Of a DNA stretch of 64,000 nucleotides, positions 63,294-64,000 are shown piece by piece. Within the stretch, counting starts at the first letter, position 1, and every line of letters starts with the position of its first letter. Source of the stretch: Oscillospiraceae bacterium (GTDB taxonomy: Bacteria > Bacillota > Clostridia > Oscillospirales > Acutalibacteraceae). A program made the position numbers and the translations under genes. Below the pieces are notes generated by a model that worked only from the letters and a program-made list of their open reading frames with translations, was not told the origin of the DNA and searched no databases. The stretch covers positions 1 through 64,000 of the forward strand of contig SVPD01000004.1 of assembly GCA_015066045.1 (NCBI GenBank), in the 5' to 3' direction.

Positions 63294-63539
63294 CTAACAT
63301 CTTTTGTTATCCTCTCTTTCTACAGAATGGATATTCTTCATTTTTCGGAATTCATCGGGCATCTTCTTTTGTTTTTTCATTCTTTCTTATCTATATCTTC
63401 AATGCCTGATGCTTCTCTTATGAAGAATTTCGGACTCTTTATTACGGCGAAGATTTTTTGATCATTGATTTTATCTTTTGTTTTTTTGTTTTTATTTTAT
63501 CTTCTGCCTTAAAGAGTTCTTTCGGATTTACCTGTACAT
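63294..63539 (-). pseudogene. Possible degraded small gene(s), first part WXG100-like
   Basis: A minus-strand promoter (TTGCAA 63592-63597, TATATT 63569-63574, 17-bp spacer) and a GAAAGGGAAAGG site lead to ATG at 63539, which reads only M-Y-R. One base out of phase the frame from 63537 gives VQVNPKELFKAEDKIKTKKQ and stops at 63442; VQVNPKEL...KIKTQ-like starts are typical of WXG100 (EsxA-like) proteins. A third frame continues with DQKIFAVIKSPKFFIREASG to a TGA (63377-63379) that overlaps an ATG opening a 28-residue frame (63294-63380). The poly-A tracts between suggest frameshifts. A speculative reading; it could also be noncoding. Confidence 0.3.
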
Positions 63540-63568
63540 TGGTATCACCTTTCCCTTTCTGTGACTAT

Positions 63569-63597
63569 AATATAACATATATTTTTGCGGATTGCAA
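63569..63597 (-). promoter_or_regulatory. Possible minus-strand promoter in the S66-trpS gap
   Basis: TTGCAA and TATATT with a 17-bp spacer, reading toward the hairpin at 63217-63276. Confidence 0.5.
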
Positions 63598-63670
63598 TAT
63601 CAAAATTATACAAAGTTCACTTTAGTTTTTCGTATATTACGCAGAAACTGTGAAAAGTGCATAAAAAGTG

Positions 63671-63699
63671 TTGACTTTGCCTTTCGGATTTGATATGAT
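63671..63699 (+). promoter_or_regulatory. Upstream promoter P1 of trpS
   Basis: TTGACT (63671-63676) and TATGAT (63694-63699) with a 17-bp spacer. Confidence 0.65.
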
Positions 63700-63753
63700 G
63701 GATATGTTGGGGCGCTTATGCCCTTCTTTTTATTATGAGGGCAGCGGTTTATC

Positions 63754-63782
63754 TTGACAAAAAACGCTCTTTCTAATATAAT
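63754..63782 (+). promoter_or_regulatory. Proximal promoter P2 of trpS
   Basis: TTGACA (63754-63759) and TATAAT (63777-63782), both consensus, with a 17-bp spacer, 48 bp before the trpS start. Confidence 0.85.
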
Positions 63783-63829
63783 TATAGCACTCTTTAAAAG
63801 AAAAGCTTAATCCGAAAGGACGATATAAT

Positions 63830-64000
63830 ATGGAAGAAAAAATCATAGTTCCCGGCACAGAGACATCCGAAAAAAGAAAGAAGATTCTTTCCTGCATCCA
63901 GCCCTCGGGTATTCCCACTCTCGGAAATTACCTCGGCGCACTCAAAAACTGGAAGCTTCTCTCCGATGAATTTGACAGTGCCTTTGCTGTGGCTGACCTT
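63830..64000 (+). CDS. trpS: Tryptophan--tRNA ligase (partial, 5' end)
   Basis: The reading frame runs off the right edge after 57 codons. The start MEEKIIVPGTETSEKRKKIL is followed by SCIQPSGIPTLGNYLGALKNW, the class I HIGH-like motif region of TrpRS (P-T-L-G-N). ATG 63830 follows GAAAGGA by 9 nt. The N-terminal extension of about 20 residues precedes the usual start of the fold. Confidence 0.95.
   Translation, partial: MEEKIIVPGTETSEKRKKILSCIQPSGIPTLGNYLGALKNWKLLSDEFDSAFAVADL

Noticed and set aside
63099-63461. 120-residue plus-strand open frame after the S66 gene
   Set aside because: It starts inside the terminator, crosses the long hairpin and has odd composition; the antisense signals fit better.
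63600-63829. Tryptophan T-box upstream of trpS
   Set aside because: No TGGTGGNACCGCG antiterminator motif and no specifier stem could be found; two ordinary promoters explain the region.

Overview
The window looks like the replication-origin region of a low-to-mid GC anaerobic Firmicute, most likely an Oscillospiraceae/Ruminococcaceae-type gut Clostridium relative. This rests on the dnaA-dnaN-yaaA-recF-remB-gyrB-gyrA order, strong AGGAGG ribosome-binding sites, oxygen-sensitive or anaerobic enzymes (QueH, an NrdG-type activase, FeoAB) and a K+-dependent membrane pyrophosphatase. Species assignment is inference; no rRNA gene is present.

Layout. 1-600: the tail of a large serine recombinase (probable edge of a mobile element), then tRNA-Glu and tRNA-Met on the minus strand. 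0.7-3.6 kb: tadA, a CPBP membrane protease and a polyprenyl-phosphate sugar transferase. 3.9-7.0 kb: glgP coupled to a HAD phosphatase. 7.0-26.5 kb: an almost unbroken minus-strand arm with serS, parB, parA, noc-like, rsmG, mnmG, HAD, thioesterase, LCP, gyrA, two YcxB-like genes, gyrB, remB, recF, yaaA, dnaN and dnaA. Three perfect parS sites lie at 10.1-12.5 kb and a MITE-like element abuts the noc-like gene. 26.5-35.5 kb: ogg-nth (plus), hppA, a GPH sugar symporter and several uncharacterised membrane genes, inserted between dnaA and rpmH. 35.8-38.7 kb: rpmH-rnpA-yidD-yidC-khpB (plus). 39-45.4 kb: a MerR membrane regulator, queH, a DUF1893-aldo/keto reductase fusion and tandem metallophosphoesterases. 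45.6-49.8 kb: murE-femX-nrdG operon. 49.9-52.4 kb: feoA-feoB with a Cys-rich small protein, behind two DtxR-type palindromes. 52.6-56.4 kb: galT and a GH2 beta-galactosidase. 56.6-64 kb: a P-loop ATPase, a degenerate PPP phosphatase, an ABC-F protein, guaB, an S66 peptidase and the start of trpS.

Replication and segregation genes dominate: initiator, clamp, gyrase, RecF, ParAB and Noc-like proteins with their parS sites. DnaA-box-like motifs (TTWTNCACA) occur in dnaA-dnaN, but also in clusters upstream of mnmG and upstream of guaB, together with a shared TGTTRAA motif. The murE motif without the DAP-binding Arg, coupled to a FemX-like transferase, suggests a peptidoglycan with a branched interpeptide bridge.

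The most unusual observations are: two intergenic GC-rich cloverleaf palindromes (30.5 and 33.3 kb) with the same architecture but different paired sequence; the MITE whose end supplies the stop codon of the noc-like gene; the DnaA-box clusters at mnmG and guaB; and the in-frame DUF1893-AKR fusion that retains an internal ribosome-binding site.
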